A DNA stretch of 64,000 nucleotides from Bacillota bacterium. Lineage in GTDB: Bacteria > Bacillota > Clostridia > Acetivibrionales > DSM-1351. Positions 17,294 through 26,469 of the stretch are shown here, in pieces. How positions within the stretch are numbered: position 1 is the stretch's first letter; each line of letters opens with the position of its first letter. A program made the translations under genes and the position numbers. The stretch covers positions 57,662-121,661 of the forward strand of contig JAEWAX010000158.1 in NCBI GenBank assembly GCA_023391425.1. The letters run 5' to 3'. The notes under the pieces were generated by a model. That model had not been told where the DNA came from. It was given only the letters and a program-made list of their open reading frames with translations, and made no database searches.

Positions 17294-18685
17294 ATGGATT
17301 TTCGGTATAAAGAAGTGATTTCTTTTATTAAAAATGAAATAGATTCAGGGAAGCTAAAACAAGGAAGTAAGTTACCTTCAATTAGAGAGCTTTCAAAAAG
17401 TTTTGATATAAGTACTTCAACTATTATCCGAGCTTACAATGAATTAGAAAAAAATCATGTTATATATTCAATATCAAAGAGTGGTTATTACGTTGTAAAA
17501 TCAAAAGTGCCCTTAAATCCGAAATTAGATGAAAAAAAAATTAATTTTTATTCTACAACCCCTGATACTGAAATTATTCCCTATTCAGAGTTTAAACACT
17601 GTATAAACCAAGCAATTGACATATACAAAGGAGAAATGTTTTCATATTCCAGCGATCCTCAAGGACTAATGAGTTTAAGAAAGGTTCTTGTAAAGCATTT
17701 TCAAAATAATCACATATTCACATCAGCTGATAATATATTTATCACGTCAGGTGCTCAGCAAGCACTAGATTTATTAATTAAAATGCCCTTTCCAAATGGC
17801 AATTCAAATATTCTAGTTGAACAACCTACCTATTTAGGCATGCTCAATTGTTTAGAATTACAACATACTAATACGCTAGGTATCAAAAGGGACATAAACG
17901 GAATTGATTTTAACGAGTTAGAAACAATTTTTAGAAATGGAAATATCAAATTCTTTTATACAATGCCAAGATTTCAAAATCCTACAGGGTTTTCCTATAG
18001 CACTGATGAAAAAAAGCGAATTCTAGCACTTGCACAAAAATATAATGTATATATAGTTGAAGATGATTATCTTAGTGAATTAGAAACTAATACAAAATGT
18101 GATCCTCTATATTGCTTTGATAATTCATCCAGAGTAATTTATGTAAAAAGTTACTCAAAAACACTACTTCCAGGTCTTCGGGTAGCTTCTGTTATACTAC
18201 CCAAATTACTTTCAAATGTATTTATAGAGTATAAAAAGTATTGTGATAAAAGCACTTCAATTTTATCTCAGGGTACACTTGAAATCTTTATTAGTAGTCG
18301 AATGTTTCATAAATACGAAAAAAAGATCAAACTTCTTTATGAAAATAAAATGAAGGAGTTTAATAGTATATGTAACAAATCCATACTAGAAGGCGTTAAA
18401 CTTTTTATCCCGAACACAGGGTTTTTTATATATGTTGAATTACCAGAAGCCAGGTCAGCGCAAAAGCTAGTTGTGTCATTACAAGCAAGGGGTGTACTTA
18501 TAGCAAGTTGTGAAAATATGTTTTTACAGAACTTTAAACAAAAAAACACCTTGAGAATAAGCCTATCGTCAGCATGTACGGAAGAAATCCAACGAGGAAT
18601 GGTGATAATATCGCAAGAAATACACAAAATGTCAAACATTGATTTTGGTTTTAAAAATAATATTGATTTTAATTATGGGTGGTAA
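17294..18685 (+). CDS. MocR/GntR-family transcriptional regulator with aminotransferase-like domain
   Basis: 463 residues. An N-terminal GntR winged helix (LKQGSKLPSIRELSKSFDISTSTIIRAYNELEKNHVIYS) is joined to a fold-type I aminotransferase domain. The PLP-binding Lys is in VKSYSKTLLPGLR, and the cofactor Asp is in VYIVEDDYLSELE. Such regulators sense PLP or amino acid-PLP adducts. The start at 17294 follows GAGGTGA by 4 nt; the longer frame lacks a site. The shared upstream region contains the near-palindrome TATACAGTTTAGTATA and a related CTGTATGCTAACAG, possible operator halves. It likely controls the divergent EamA transporter. Confidence 0.88.
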   Translation: MDFRYKEVISFIKNEIDSGKLKQGSKLPSIRELSKSFDISTSTIIRAYNELEKNHVIYSISKSGYYVVKSKVPLNPKLDEKKINFYSTTPDTEIIPYSEFKHCINQAIDIYKGEMFSYSSDPQGLMSLRKVLVKHFQNNHIFTSADNIFITSGAQQALDLLIKMPFPNGNSNILVEQPTYLGMLNCLELQHTNTLGIKRDINGIDFNELETIFRNGNIKFFYTMPRFQNPTGFSYSTDEKKRILALAQKYNVYIVEDDYLSELETNTKCDPLYCFDNSSRVIYVKSYSKTLLPGLRVASVILPKLLSNVFIEYKKYCDKSTSILSQGTLEIFISSRMFHKYEKKIKLLYENKMKEFNSICNKSILEGVKLFIPNTGFFIYVELPEARSAQKLVVSLQARGVLIASCENMFLQNFKQKNTLRISLSSACTEEIQRGMVIISQEIHKMSNIDFGFKNNIDFNYGW

Positions 18686-18714
18686 TGCAAGGAAGAAAAC
18701 TTTTCCTATAACAG

Positions 18715-18810
18715 AGGCACACCAGCTAATTGATATGCTACCCCCATATAGGACTTGTTATATTTCAATGTCCTATACAGGGGTAGCATACAGTCATCAC
18801 CAGTGTGCCT
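18715..18810. repeat. 96-bp interrupted palindrome between convergent genes
   Basis: The outer arms AGGCACAC/GTGTGCCT, middle arms TATGCTACCCC/GGGGTAGCATA and inner arms TATAGGAC/GTCCTATA are nested around a 15-nt centre. It could be a bidirectional transcription stop or a MITE-like remnant. No T-run supports a simple terminator. Confidence 0.75.
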
Positions 18811-18907
18811 TTAACAAATATCATATTTATTAATTATTACCTATGCCGCAATTTAGTATTTTACAGCGACCTATTTTTTCAGCTATCAAAAATTATTCAA
18901 CAGACTA

Positions 18908-19960
18908 CTATTTTGCAGTTATCTCTGTCCAAATCCTATCATAGACTTTAATTGAATCTGACAAATCCTCAAAAACTTCACAGTTCTTCATTTGCTCGTC
19001 TGACGGATATGCTGCTATATCCTTTAGCAGGTCTTCAGACATCATTTTTTTAGTTTCTGTTTGAGGTGTTGAATAGCCTATATAATCAGCATTCTCAAAT
19101 GCAATATCTTTATCACACATAAAGTTAATAAACTGCTCTGCTTCCTTTTGATGTTTAGTATCTTTTAGGATAACCATAGAATCAAACCAAAGATTGCTAC
19201 CTTCTTTTGGTATTGCATACTCTAAATCAGGATTTTCATTTTTCATAAATACTGCATCACCAGACCAAACAACAGCCATTGCTGCCTCTCCTGATATCAT
19301 CTTGTCTTTTACTTCATCACCTACATATGCCTGAACAATATCTTTTTGCTTGATTAATTCATCTTTAGCTTTTTCGAGTTCCTCAAGTTTTTTGGTATTA
19401 AGTGAATACCCAAGCTTTTTGAGAGTTATTCCGATTGAGTCTCTCTGACTATCAAGCATGAAAATTTGCTTATCATATTTCTTGTCCCATAATATGTTCC
19501 AGCTATCCACCGGTTCCTTCACCATGGTCTTATTGTATATTATACCAACAGTACCCCACATATAAGGCACTGAGTATTCATTTTTAGGGTCATATGCCAA
19601 ATCCTTAAATTTTGCATCAATATATTTATAATTTGGAATATTATTAAAATCTATTTTATTAACCATATCTTCATCAATCATACGCTTTATCATATAGTCA
19701 GAAGGTATAGCAACATCATAATCACTACCTCCTGCCTTAAGCTTAACATACATGTCCTCATTGGTAGCAAATGTATCATATACAACGTGTATATTATACT
19801 TATCTTCGAATTTCTTAACTACATTTTCTCCAATATAATCTCCCCAGTTATAAACCTTTAGTGTCACCTTTTCACTCTCTGCGCTGCCACAACCTGTAAA
19901 GCCAGCACTAACAGATACAAAAACTGCTAATGCTAACAAACTTGTTAATACTCTTTTCAT
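18908..19960 (-). CDS. potD: Spermidine/putrescine-binding lipoprotein PotD
   Basis: 350 residues with a lipoprotein signal (SVSAGFTGC, lipobox Cys near residue 24). A periplasmic-binding-protein type II fold typical of polyamine binders follows: LKVYNWGDYIGENVVKKFEDKYNI, then YDVAIPSDYMIKRMI and MWGTVGIIYNKT. It captures extracellular polyamines for the PotABC importer. It is the last gene of the five-gene unit potR-A-B-C-D, 27 bp after potC. Confidence 0.92.
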   Translation of the reverse strand: MKRVLTSLLALAVFVSVSAGFTGCGSAESEKVTLKVYNWGDYIGENVVKKFEDKYNIHVVYDTFATNEDMYVKLKAGGSDYDVAIPSDYMIKRMIDEDMVNKIDFNNIPNYKYIDAKFKDLAYDPKNEYSVPYMWGTVGIIYNKTMVKEPVDSWNILWDKKYDKQIFMLDSQRDSIGITLKKLGYSLNTKKLEELEKAKDELIKQKDIVQAYVGDEVKDKMISGEAAMAVVWSGDAVFMKNENPDLEYAIPKEGSNLWFDSMVILKDTKHQKEAEQFINFMCDKDIAFENADYIGYSTPQTETKKMMSEDLLKDIAAYPSDEQMKNCEVFEDLSDSIKVYDRIWTEITAK

Positions 19961-19987
19961 CTACCTACCCCCAAAATATTTTATATA

Positions 19988-20788
19988 CTAACTAAACTTC
20001 CTTCTTTTTTCCTCTCTAGAGGAACGAATATTTATAATAACCAGTAATAGCAAAACACTTAGAAACATTAAAGTTGATAAAGCATTTATTGTTGGTTTCA
20101 CTCCTGTTCTTGCCATCGAGTATATTGTTATTGACAGGTTTGAAACACCTGAACCTGTAGTAAAATAGCTGATAACAAAGTCATCTATCGACAATGTAAA
20201 AGCCATCAAGAAACCCGATATTATACCTGGCATAATCTCAGGTATTATTACTTTTCGCAGTGCATAAAACGAGCTGGCACCTAAATCCAATGCTGCCTCA
20301 TACATATGTTTATTCATCTGCTTCAGTCTTGGCAACACCGACAAAATAACATAAGGTATATTGAAAGTTATATGGGCTAATAGCATTGTAAAAAAGCCGA
20401 GCTTCAAATTCATAAATGTGCCAATGAACACGAACATTATCATAAGTGATACACCTGTTACTATATCTGGGTTAAGCACTGGCAAATAAGTCAGATTCAT
20501 TACTACTGTTTTCTTAATCTTTTTCATATTATGTATGCCAATAGCTGCAAACGTACCTATTATTACTGCAATTATTGAAGATATCAGTGCTATCCTTATA
20601 GTATTGTAAAGAGCATCTATTATCTGAGAGTTTTTAAATAATTCTCCATACCATTTAAAAGTAAAACCTGTCCAATTTCCCCTTGATTTTGATTTATTAA
20701 ACGAAAAAACAATCAACACAACTATTGGGAGGTACATAAAGAGTAAAACTAGCCCTAAATAGGACTTCATAAGTATCTTTTTTACCAC
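19988..20788 (-). CDS. potC: Polyamine ABC transporter permease PotC
   Basis: 266 residues with six hydrophobic helices. The binding-protein-dependent permease loop is EAALDLGASSFYALRKVIIPEIMPGI. The N-terminal YLPIVVLIVFSFNKSK...WTGFTFKWY is characteristic of PotC. It overlaps the end of potB by 7 bp, indicating coupled translation. Confidence 0.9.
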   Translation of the reverse strand: MVKKILMKSYLGLVLLFMYLPIVVLIVFSFNKSKSRGNWTGFTFKWYGELFKNSQIIDALYNTIRIALISSIIAVIIGTFAAIGIHNMKKIKKTVVMNLTYLPVLNPDIVTGVSLMIMFVFIGTFMNLKLGFFTMLLAHITFNIPYVILSVLPRLKQMNKHMYEAALDLGASSFYALRKVIIPEIMPGIISGFLMAFTLSIDDFVISYFTTGSGVSNLSITIYSMARTGVKPTINALSTLMFLSVLLLLVIINIRSSREEKRRKFS

Positions 20789-21609
20789 AGAGCAGCTCCT
20801 CCTCCCTTATCCTCATCAAACTTGGACATTATTGCAATACTAATTAGAATAAATATCATCATTACAACTGAAATAGCAGAGCCAAAATTCCAATCGTATA
20901 CAGTTAAGAATTGTCTCTCAATTAAGTTTCCAATCAAGGTATATTGTCCACCTCCTAGAAGCTTTGAAATTACAAAGGTTGTAACTGCTGGCATAAATAC
21001 CATGGTTAGTCCGGACATAACACCGGGTATACTAAGCGGCATTATTATTCTTCTAAAAACAGTAAGCCCATTTCCACCCAAATCCTGTGCTGCCTCAATT
21101 AATTTTGAATCAATTTTCATAAGCACTGTGTATATTGGTAAGATCATAAACGGTAAAAAATTATACACCATACCTAGAACAACAGCTCCATTTGTGTATA
21201 AAATATTTATTGCCGGTAAATGGAAGAAAGATAGTACTGAATTTATTATTCCATTCTTTTCAAGCAAAGTCAGCCATGCATACGTTCGGAGCAAGAAATT
21301 CATCCACATTGGAATTATAAAAAGTATGGATATAGTTGTTTTCTTGCTGTATTCCTTACTTGCAAGTATTAAAGCAACTGGATAACCTATTATAAGGCAC
21401 ACAACCGTGCTAAACAGAGCTAATCCCAGCGATTTAAACAGTACTGCAATAAATATAGGATCACAAAATCTATAGAAGTTATCTAGAGTAAACTTTATCC
21501 CTTGCTCATCCTTAGTTGTGAAAGCATAAAAAAGAATAAGTAATGAAGGAATAACTATAAAAATTACCATCCATATCAAATATGGATATGATACCCATTT
21601 CCTATTCAT
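20782..21609 (-). CDS. potB: Polyamine ABC transporter permease PotB
   Basis: 275 residues with six hydrophobic helices and the EAA loop EAAQDLGGNGLTVFRRIIMPLSIPGV. The N-terminal PYLIWMVIFIVIPSLLILFYAF fits PotB. It overlaps potA by 4 bp and potC by 7 bp, so the membrane complex is translated as a coupled block. Confidence 0.9.
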   Translation of the reverse strand: MNRKWVSYPYLIWMVIFIVIPSLLILFYAFTTKDEQGIKFTLDNFYRFCDPIFIAVLFKSLGLALFSTVVCLIIGYPVALILASKEYSKKTTISILFIIPMWMNFLLRTYAWLTLLEKNGIINSVLSFFHLPAINILYTNGAVVLGMVYNFLPFMILPIYTVLMKIDSKLIEAAQDLGGNGLTVFRRIIMPLSIPGVMSGLTMVFMPAVTTFVISKLLGGGQYTLIGNLIERQFLTVYDWNFGSAISVVMMIFILISIAIMSKFDEDKGGGAALW

Positions 21610-22658
21610 TTTTTATCCGTCCTTTTCATTATGTGAATATCATTAGGGTTTAGAGCCATATACAATGTAGAACCGACTTCTGCCATTTCAGTATTGTGAA
21701 TAGTCCATACTGATTCCTGGCTCTCAACGATAATTTCAAAATGAACACCTTTGAAGGTAACCGATTTAACAATGCCAGATATCATAGCATTTTCGGAACT
21801 TACCAGCTTAATATCCTCTGGCCTTACAACTACATCTATTTCCTCATTTTGCTCGAAGCCCTTATCCAGACATTCAAACACATGGTTTGCAAATTCTACG
21901 CAATAGTCCTTTAGCATCTTCCCTTTTATTATGTTGCTCTCTCCAATAAAGTCGGCTACGAATGCATTCTTAGGCTCGTTATAAATCATCTGAGGTGTAC
22001 CAATCTGTTGTATTCTACCCTCATTCATAACGACTATAGTATCTGACATCGTTAATGCCTCTTCCTGGTCATGTGTAACATAGACAAAAGTTATTCCTGT
22101 ACGCTTATGTATATTTTTAAGTTCAATTTGCATTTCCTTCCTAAGCTTTAAATCCAGCGCCCCTAATGGCTCATCCAGCAGCAGCACCTCAGGCTGGTTT
22201 ACCAATGCTCTTGCGATGGCAACTCTCTGCTGTTGGCCTCCAGAGAGTGAATCCACTGACCTTTTATTAAAACCATTAAGATTTACTAACTCTAGCATTT
22301 CATCAACCTTTTTGTTTATGATAGGCTTATCAACTTTCTTAACCTTTAGGCCGAAAGCAATATTATCGTGCACATTCATATGAGGGAACAATGCATATTT
22401 TTGAAAAACTGTGTTTACCTTTCTTTGATAAGGTGGTAAATCGTTAATTCGTTTCCCTTCAAAAAATACATCTCCAGAATCAGGTGTCTCAAATCCACCT
22501 AAAATTCTGAGTGTTGTGGTCTTTCCACAGCCACTAGGTCCTAATAGTGTAACGAATTCATTTTTTAGTACATATAAATTTATATTTTTAAGAACCTCAG
22601 TATCTCCAAAGCTCTTTTTGATGTCTTTTAATAAAATTAATGGTTGACTATCGTTCAT
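21606..22658 (-). CDS. potA: Polyamine ABC transporter ATPase PotA
   Basis: 350 residues. It has Walker A GPSGCGKTT, signature LSGGQQQRVAIARAL, Walker B VLLLDEPLGALD and the H-loop VTHDQEEALTMSD. A C-terminal TOBE-type regulatory domain from about residue 280 (EEIDVVVRPEDIKLVSSENAMISG) is typical of PotA/MalK ATPases. It powers PotBC, and the order potA-B-C-D is canonical. Confidence 0.92.
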   Translation of the reverse strand: MNDSQPLILLKDIKKSFGDTEVLKNINLYVLKNEFVTLLGPSGCGKTTTLRILGGFETPDSGDVFFEGKRINDLPPYQRKVNTVFQKYALFPHMNVHDNIAFGLKVKKVDKPIINKKVDEMLELVNLNGFNKRSVDSLSGGQQQRVAIARALVNQPEVLLLDEPLGALDLKLRKEMQIELKNIHKRTGITFVYVTHDQEEALTMSDTIVVMNEGRIQQIGTPQMIYNEPKNAFVADFIGESNIIKGKMLKDYCVEFANHVFECLDKGFEQNEEIDVVVRPEDIKLVSSENAMISGIVKSVTFKGVHFEIIVESQESVWTIHNTEMAEVGSTLYMALNPNDIHIMKRTDKK

Positions 22659-22696
22659 ACCTTTCCCCCATATCCTGTATATTTTTTAGGTGTCGT

Positions 22697-23236
22697 TTAG
22701 AAATTTGGTGGGGATGATACCCACAAAACCACCGAATCACTCTTTACAGCATTTAATATTTTATGTGGAGATGATGGCTTAAAATAAAAGCTTTCGCCCT
22801 TTTTTACTTTGAATTTTTGAGTTCCGAGGCAAACTATTACTCCTCCACTTACCACATATCCAAATTCTTCTCCTTCATGGGGATTGTCAATTTCTGAACT
22901 TCCATTCTGAGATATTGTCAGTAAAATAGGTTCCATCATATTTTTTTGAGCATTTGAAACAAGCCATCGTATTTCATAGCCCAACTCTCTATCTTCCTTC
23001 ACGAAAACATCATCCTTTTTGAAAACAACTTTTTCGTTTACTGGTTCGTTAAAGAAGTCTTTTAAGTTTGTTCCCAAGGATTCAAGGATATCCATAAGAG
23101 TAGCAATGGATGGAGATGTCAAATCTCTTTCAATCTGTGATATAAAGCCTTTTGAAAGTTCACATCTATTTGCTAGTTCTTCTTGTGTTAAACCATTCTT
23201 GACTCTCAGCTGCTTTATTTTGTCGCCAATATTCAT
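22697..23236 (-). CDS. XRE-family regulator with cupin sensor domain, probable polyamine operon regulator
   Basis: 179 residues. An N-terminal helix-turn-helix (IKQLRVKNGLTQEELANRCELSKGFISQIERDLTSPSIATLMDIL) is joined to a C-terminal cupin barrel (NPHEGEEFGYVVSGGVIVCLG, then FKVKKGESFYFKPSSPHKILN). PuuR-like proteins of this design sense polyamines or related metabolites. It is the first gene of the pot operon, and palindromes of the GTAAAC/GTTTAC type in its own upstream region suggest autoregulation together with potABCD. Confidence 0.88.
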   Translation of the reverse strand: MNIGDKIKQLRVKNGLTQEELANRCELSKGFISQIERDLTSPSIATLMDILESLGTNLKDFFNEPVNEKVVFKKDDVFVKEDRELGYEIRWLVSNAQKNMMEPILLTISQNGSSEIDNPHEGEEFGYVVSGGVIVCLGTQKFKVKKGESFYFKPSSPHKILNAVKSDSVVLWVSSPPNF

Positions 23237-23263
23237 AACGCTACCCTCTTTTTTAATACATGA

Positions 23264-23337
23264 TTAAACTTTTTGTTTACTATTACAAATCTTTAAAGGT
23301 TTGGGTAAAGTAAACTTTTTGTTTACTTTGAGTAAAC
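23264..23337. promoter_or_regulatory. Repeated GTAAAC/GTTTAC operator sites before the pot operon
   Basis: The 16-bp block AAACTTTTTGTTTACT occurs twice (23266-23281 and 23312-23327). The second is part of two overlapping palindromes, GTAAAC-N5-GTTTAC (23310-23326) and GTTTAC-N5-GTAAAC (23321-23337). They are likely binding sites of the adjacent cupin-XRE protein. Confidence 0.65.
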
Positions 23338-23341
23338 AACA

Positions 23342-23529
23342 AATAAATTATCATATACTAAAAAATATGTCAATATATATAATAAAGAAAACTTAGCTTG
23401 TGCCAAGCCCACGGCGATGGCAGAAGCTTAGTTGCACTTATACTTTTCCAAATGTAAAGAATTTTTAACTCACACCAACCTATGGAACTTCCTAATCCTT
23501 AGTCACACTTATTTATTTAAAAAGTGTAA
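23342..23529. other. Intergenic region between pot and amino acid transport operons
   Basis: No gene or known RNA motif was recognised. The operator region lies on its left and a hairpin on its right. Confidence 0.4.
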
Positions 23530-23563
23530 AAAAATAGCAAAAACAATATCTTTTGCTATTTTT
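23530..23563. terminator. Hairpin terminator downstream of the amino acid importer
   Basis: The arms AAAAATAGCAAAA and TTTTGCTATTTTT enclose an 8-nt loop, with A/T runs on both sides. It sits about 130 bp after the ATPase stop on the minus strand. Confidence 0.65.
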
Positions 23564-23694
23564 AAATATTCATTTAATTTATGCTATGACTAAGTTTCAG
23601 AGAATGTAAAAACTCCCCATGAAACTAATATTCTGTGTATATAAAGAAACTAATTACCCATTCTATCACCCGATAGTTATTATTAAGAAATCAA

Positions 23695-24453
23695 TTAATT
23701 GAAGCCCTTTATGAATAACTTGGTTCTCTCATTAGTAGGATTAGTAAATATATCTTCCGGCTTGCCTTCCTCCACAATAACTCCATTATCCATAAATATT
23801 ACTCTATCAGCAACTTCTCTGGCGAAGCTCATTTCATGAGTTACAACCACCATTGTCATGTGCTCCTGCGCAAGCTTTCTTATTACCTTCATAACCTCCA
23901 ATGTTAACTCCGGGTCCAACGCAGATGTAGGTTCGTCAAAGAACAGTACATCTGGCTTTAATGCCAGTGCCCTTGCTATAGCAACTCTTTGGCACTGTCC
24001 ACCAGATAATTGGCATGGATACGCCTCTGCCTTATCTTCAAGACCCATCTTAACCAAAAGTTCCTCTGCAGTTTTTTTAGCCTCTTCTTTACTAATTCCT
24101 GCAACACTTACAGGTGCCTCAGTTATATTCCTTAAAACATTATAATGTGGAAATAAATTGTAATTTTGAAAGACCAAGCCTATCTTTAATCGAATTTTTC
24201 GTAATTCTACCTTATCGGCGTAAACTGCTTTTCCTACTTCATTCGTTGATACCATTATTTCATCTTCAACAGTAATTTTTCCAGAATCAATTTTTTCGAG
24301 TAAATTTATGCATCTTAGGAGCGTACTCTTTCCTGAGCCTGATGGTCCAATTATTGCAACTACTTCTCCCTTATTTACCTCAAAAGATATTCCTGACAAT
24401 ACTTCATTTTCTTCAAAGCTCTTACATATATCTAATGCTTCTATCATTTTCAT
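23695..24453 (-). CDS. Polar amino acid ABC transporter ATPase (GlnQ-like)
   Basis: 252 residues. It has Walker A GPSGSGKST, a Q-loop region, signature LSGGQCQRVAIARAL, Walker B VLFFDEPTSALDPE and the H-loop VTHEMSFARE. The IDSGKITVEDEIM and EGKPEDIFTNP segments fit the polar amino acid subfamily. The start at 24453 (MKMIEAL) is 8 nt after a GGGGG site; upstream ATGs at 24477 and 24468 are possible but lack one. It is the last gene of a binding protein-permease-ATPase unit. Confidence 0.88.
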   Translation of the reverse strand: MKMIEALDICKSFEENEVLSGISFEVNKGEVVAIIGPSGSGKSTLLRCINLLEKIDSGKITVEDEIMVSTNEVGKAVYADKVELRKIRLKIGLVFQNYNLFPHYNVLRNITEAPVSVAGISKEEAKKTAEELLVKMGLEDKAEAYPCQLSGGQCQRVAIARALALKPDVLFFDEPTSALDPELTLEVMKVIRKLAQEHMTMVVVTHEMSFAREVADRVIFMDNGVIVEEGKPEDIFTNPTNERTKLFIKGFN

Positions 24454-24497
24454 CTTGTTAACCCCCATGAGCCGCAAAAACGGTCACAAAATAATTA

Positions 24498-25130
24498 CTA
24501 TCTATAATAGTTTAGCTTATTTTCTGCAAATTTAAAAAGCTTAGCTATAAACAAGTTCATTATATAATAGAAAGCTCCTGCTACAAATAATGGTTGCATT
24601 GAGCCTATCCTATTCATTTCATTATTTGCAACTTTAAACATCTCAGTAACAGCGATTGCAGTTACAAGCGCCGTATCCTTGACCAACGTTATTACCTCGT
24701 TACTTATAGGAGGTAGAATTCTTTTTACTACCTGCGGAAGCACAATTTTGAAAAATATTTGAACCTTGGTGAATCCTAGAACTTCACCAGCTTCATACTG
24801 TCCATTTGGTATAGACTCAATACCGCCTCTGTATATCTCAGCGAAATACGCAGCGTAATTCAGGCCAAAGGCAATTACAGCAGCTGGAAATCTATCAATC
24901 TTTCCTCCAAAAACGTAATATGGTCCAAAGTAAACAGCCACCAATTGCAGCATTAGTGGTGTACCTCTCATGATAGATATATATATACCTGAAATTCCAT
25001 TGATTATTCTATTTTTAGATCTTCTACCAAAAGAAATAATAAGACCTAAAGGAAGCGCTAAAACCAAAGTCAGCACAAAAAGCTGTATAGTAACTACCAT
25101 TCCCTCACACAAAAGCAAAATTAGCTTCAT
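24498..25130 (-). CDS. Polar amino acid ABC transporter permease
   Basis: 210 residues, a His/Glu/Gln/Arg-type permease with about five helices. Its hallmarks are MRGTPLMLQL and the EAA loop YEAGEVLGFTKVQIFFKIVLPQVVKRILPP. The start at 25130 (MKLILLL) follows AGGAGA; an upstream in-frame extension of 20 residues would run into repeat A and lacks a site. The ATPase gene follows at once, 44 bp downstream. Confidence 0.88.
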   Translation of the reverse strand: MKLILLLCEGMVVTIQLFVLTLVLALPLGLIISFGRRSKNRIINGISGIYISIMRGTPLMLQLVAVYFGPYYVFGGKIDRFPAAVIAFGLNYAAYFAEIYRGGIESIPNGQYEAGEVLGFTKVQIFFKIVLPQVVKRILPPISNEVITLVKDTALVTAIAVTEMFKVANNEMNRIGSMQPLFVAGAFYYIMNLFIAKLFKFAENKLNYYR

Positions 25131-25145
25131 GGTAAATCTCCTCTC

Positions 25146-25266
25146 ATAAACAGAGTTCTTAGTTCCAGATGGAGCTGTTTTTGCTCCCACCGAAACTTAG
25201 AAATCGTTATCCAGGACCGTTTCGCCACTAGTTATCTATCATTAGCGGCGGTAGATATCGGACAAA
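25146..25266 (+). repeat. Dispersed structured repeat, copy A
   Basis: Member of a three-copy family in this window (also 40977 and 61643). It shares the opening ATAAACAGAGTTCTTAG, the block CTTAGAAATCGTTATCCAGG and the closing TTAGCGGCGGTAGATATCGGACAAA (split here for reading as TTAGCGGCGGTAGA and TATCGGACAAA). Copy A lies on the strand opposite to the operon that contains it, between binding protein and permease. A second copy of the opening (AAACAGAGTTCTTG) begins right at its end. Its 3' hairpin is degenerate compared with the other copies. Confidence 0.75.
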
Positions 25267-25310
25267 CAGAGTTCTTGCTTGTGCTGGATAAAAATACAAA
25301 CTCTGTTTAA

Positions 25311-25338
25311 AGGCTGATACCTCTTTAGATATCAGCCT
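25311..25338 (-). terminator. Hairpin behind the amino acid-binding protein gene
   Basis: The arms AGGCTGATA and TATCAGCCT enclose a 10-nt loop, about 50 bp after the stop. A further inverted repeat AAACAGAGTT/AACTCTGTTT (25264-25308) follows. It probably reduces readthrough into the permease gene, giving excess binding protein. Confidence 0.6.
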
Positions 25339-25384
25339 TATTTCTAAATTTATTATAACTGTAAATATTATCTTGTGCTTAAAA

Positions 25385-26197
25385 CTACTTACTGATTGTT
25401 GAAATGTCCTTGCCGAACCATTTATTTGATATCTCAGCTATCTTACCATCCTTAGCCATTTCTTTAAGAGTATCATTTACCTTGGTCATCAGTTGTACAT
25501 CAGCTTTTCTAAAACCTATACCGTATTGCTCAGCTGCAAGACTATCTCCAATTATTTTGTACTTTCCAGATTTCATTTGAATAAAGTATCTAGCCACTAT
25601 TTCATCCATAATTACAGCGTCTACTCCGCCTTTTTCCAAATCCATTAGACACGTTGTATAATCTTTTAATTCAACGACTTCTTTAAGTGAAGCTTTGAAA
25701 TCGGTTTTGCTATCAACAGCAACTTTTGCACTGGATTCTGATTGTAATGCCACAGACTTTCCTGCTAAATCTGCTTCTGAATTACATTTAGAATCTGCCA
25801 TTACAACGATTACTTGTTGATTATTCATGTACGGATCAGAAAATAGTATATTTTTCTTTAATTCATCTGTCATAGTAAAGCCATTCCAAATACAATCAAT
25901 GTTGCCAGTGTTAAGCTCTTGCTCCTTTGTATCCCAGTTTATAGGTTGAAGCTTTAATTTAACACCTAAGCGAGTAGCTACTTCTTTTGCAAGATCAATA
26001 TCATATCCTACTATTTCATTGTTATCATCTCTAAAGCCCATAGGTGGGAAGCTGTCATCCAAACCCAATACAAACTCGCCTTTATCCTTTACTTTATCCC
26101 AAGAAGTATCAGTAGTACTTGAGTTCCCGCAGCCTGCAAATGCAAAAGTTACAGCCATTACACCTACTAAAAACTTGATTAATGTTTTCTTTTTCAT
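25385..26197 (-). CDS. Polar amino acid-binding lipoprotein
   Basis: 270 residues with a lipoprotein signal (GVMAVTFAFAGC) and a family 3 solute-binding fold. It opens GEFVLGLDDSFPPMGFRDDNNEIVGYDIDLAKEVA (in sections GEFVLGLDDSFPPMGF and VGYDIDLAKE), with NTGNIDCIWNGFTMT and LAGKSVALQSESSAK further on. It delivers polar amino acids to the permease/ATPase pair downstream. The exact ligand is not readable. Confidence 0.88.
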   Translation of the reverse strand: MKKKTLIKFLVGVMAVTFAFAGCGNSSTTDTSWDKVKDKGEFVLGLDDSFPPMGFRDDNNEIVGYDIDLAKEVATRLGVKLKLQPINWDTKEQELNTGNIDCIWNGFTMTDELKKNILFSDPYMNNQQVIVVMADSKCNSEADLAGKSVALQSESSAKVAVDSKTDFKASLKEVVELKDYTTCLMDLEKGGVDAVIMDEIVARYFIQMKSGKYKIIGDSLAAEQYGIGFRKADVQLMTKVNDTLKEMAKDGKIAEISNKWFGKDISTISK

Positions 26198-26469
26198 GTT
26201 ATTTCCATCCCTTCACAAAATAAAATACTTTTGCCCTTCTCTCTATATTGGACAAACAATGTTGAATTTCTTCTACATAGGTATTTTACTTCATAACTTT
26301 AATAAAGTAAATCATTAATCAATCAAAATATTTAAAATAAAAAGTATCAAGGTGTAAACTTACAAATTACACTGCAGCACTCTTATGTAAAAATGTAAGA
26401 GTTGTAAAAGATTTGTGCAAATAAAAAGTTTATGACAAAGCAAAATTCCAGTTATTATATAATTCAGCC

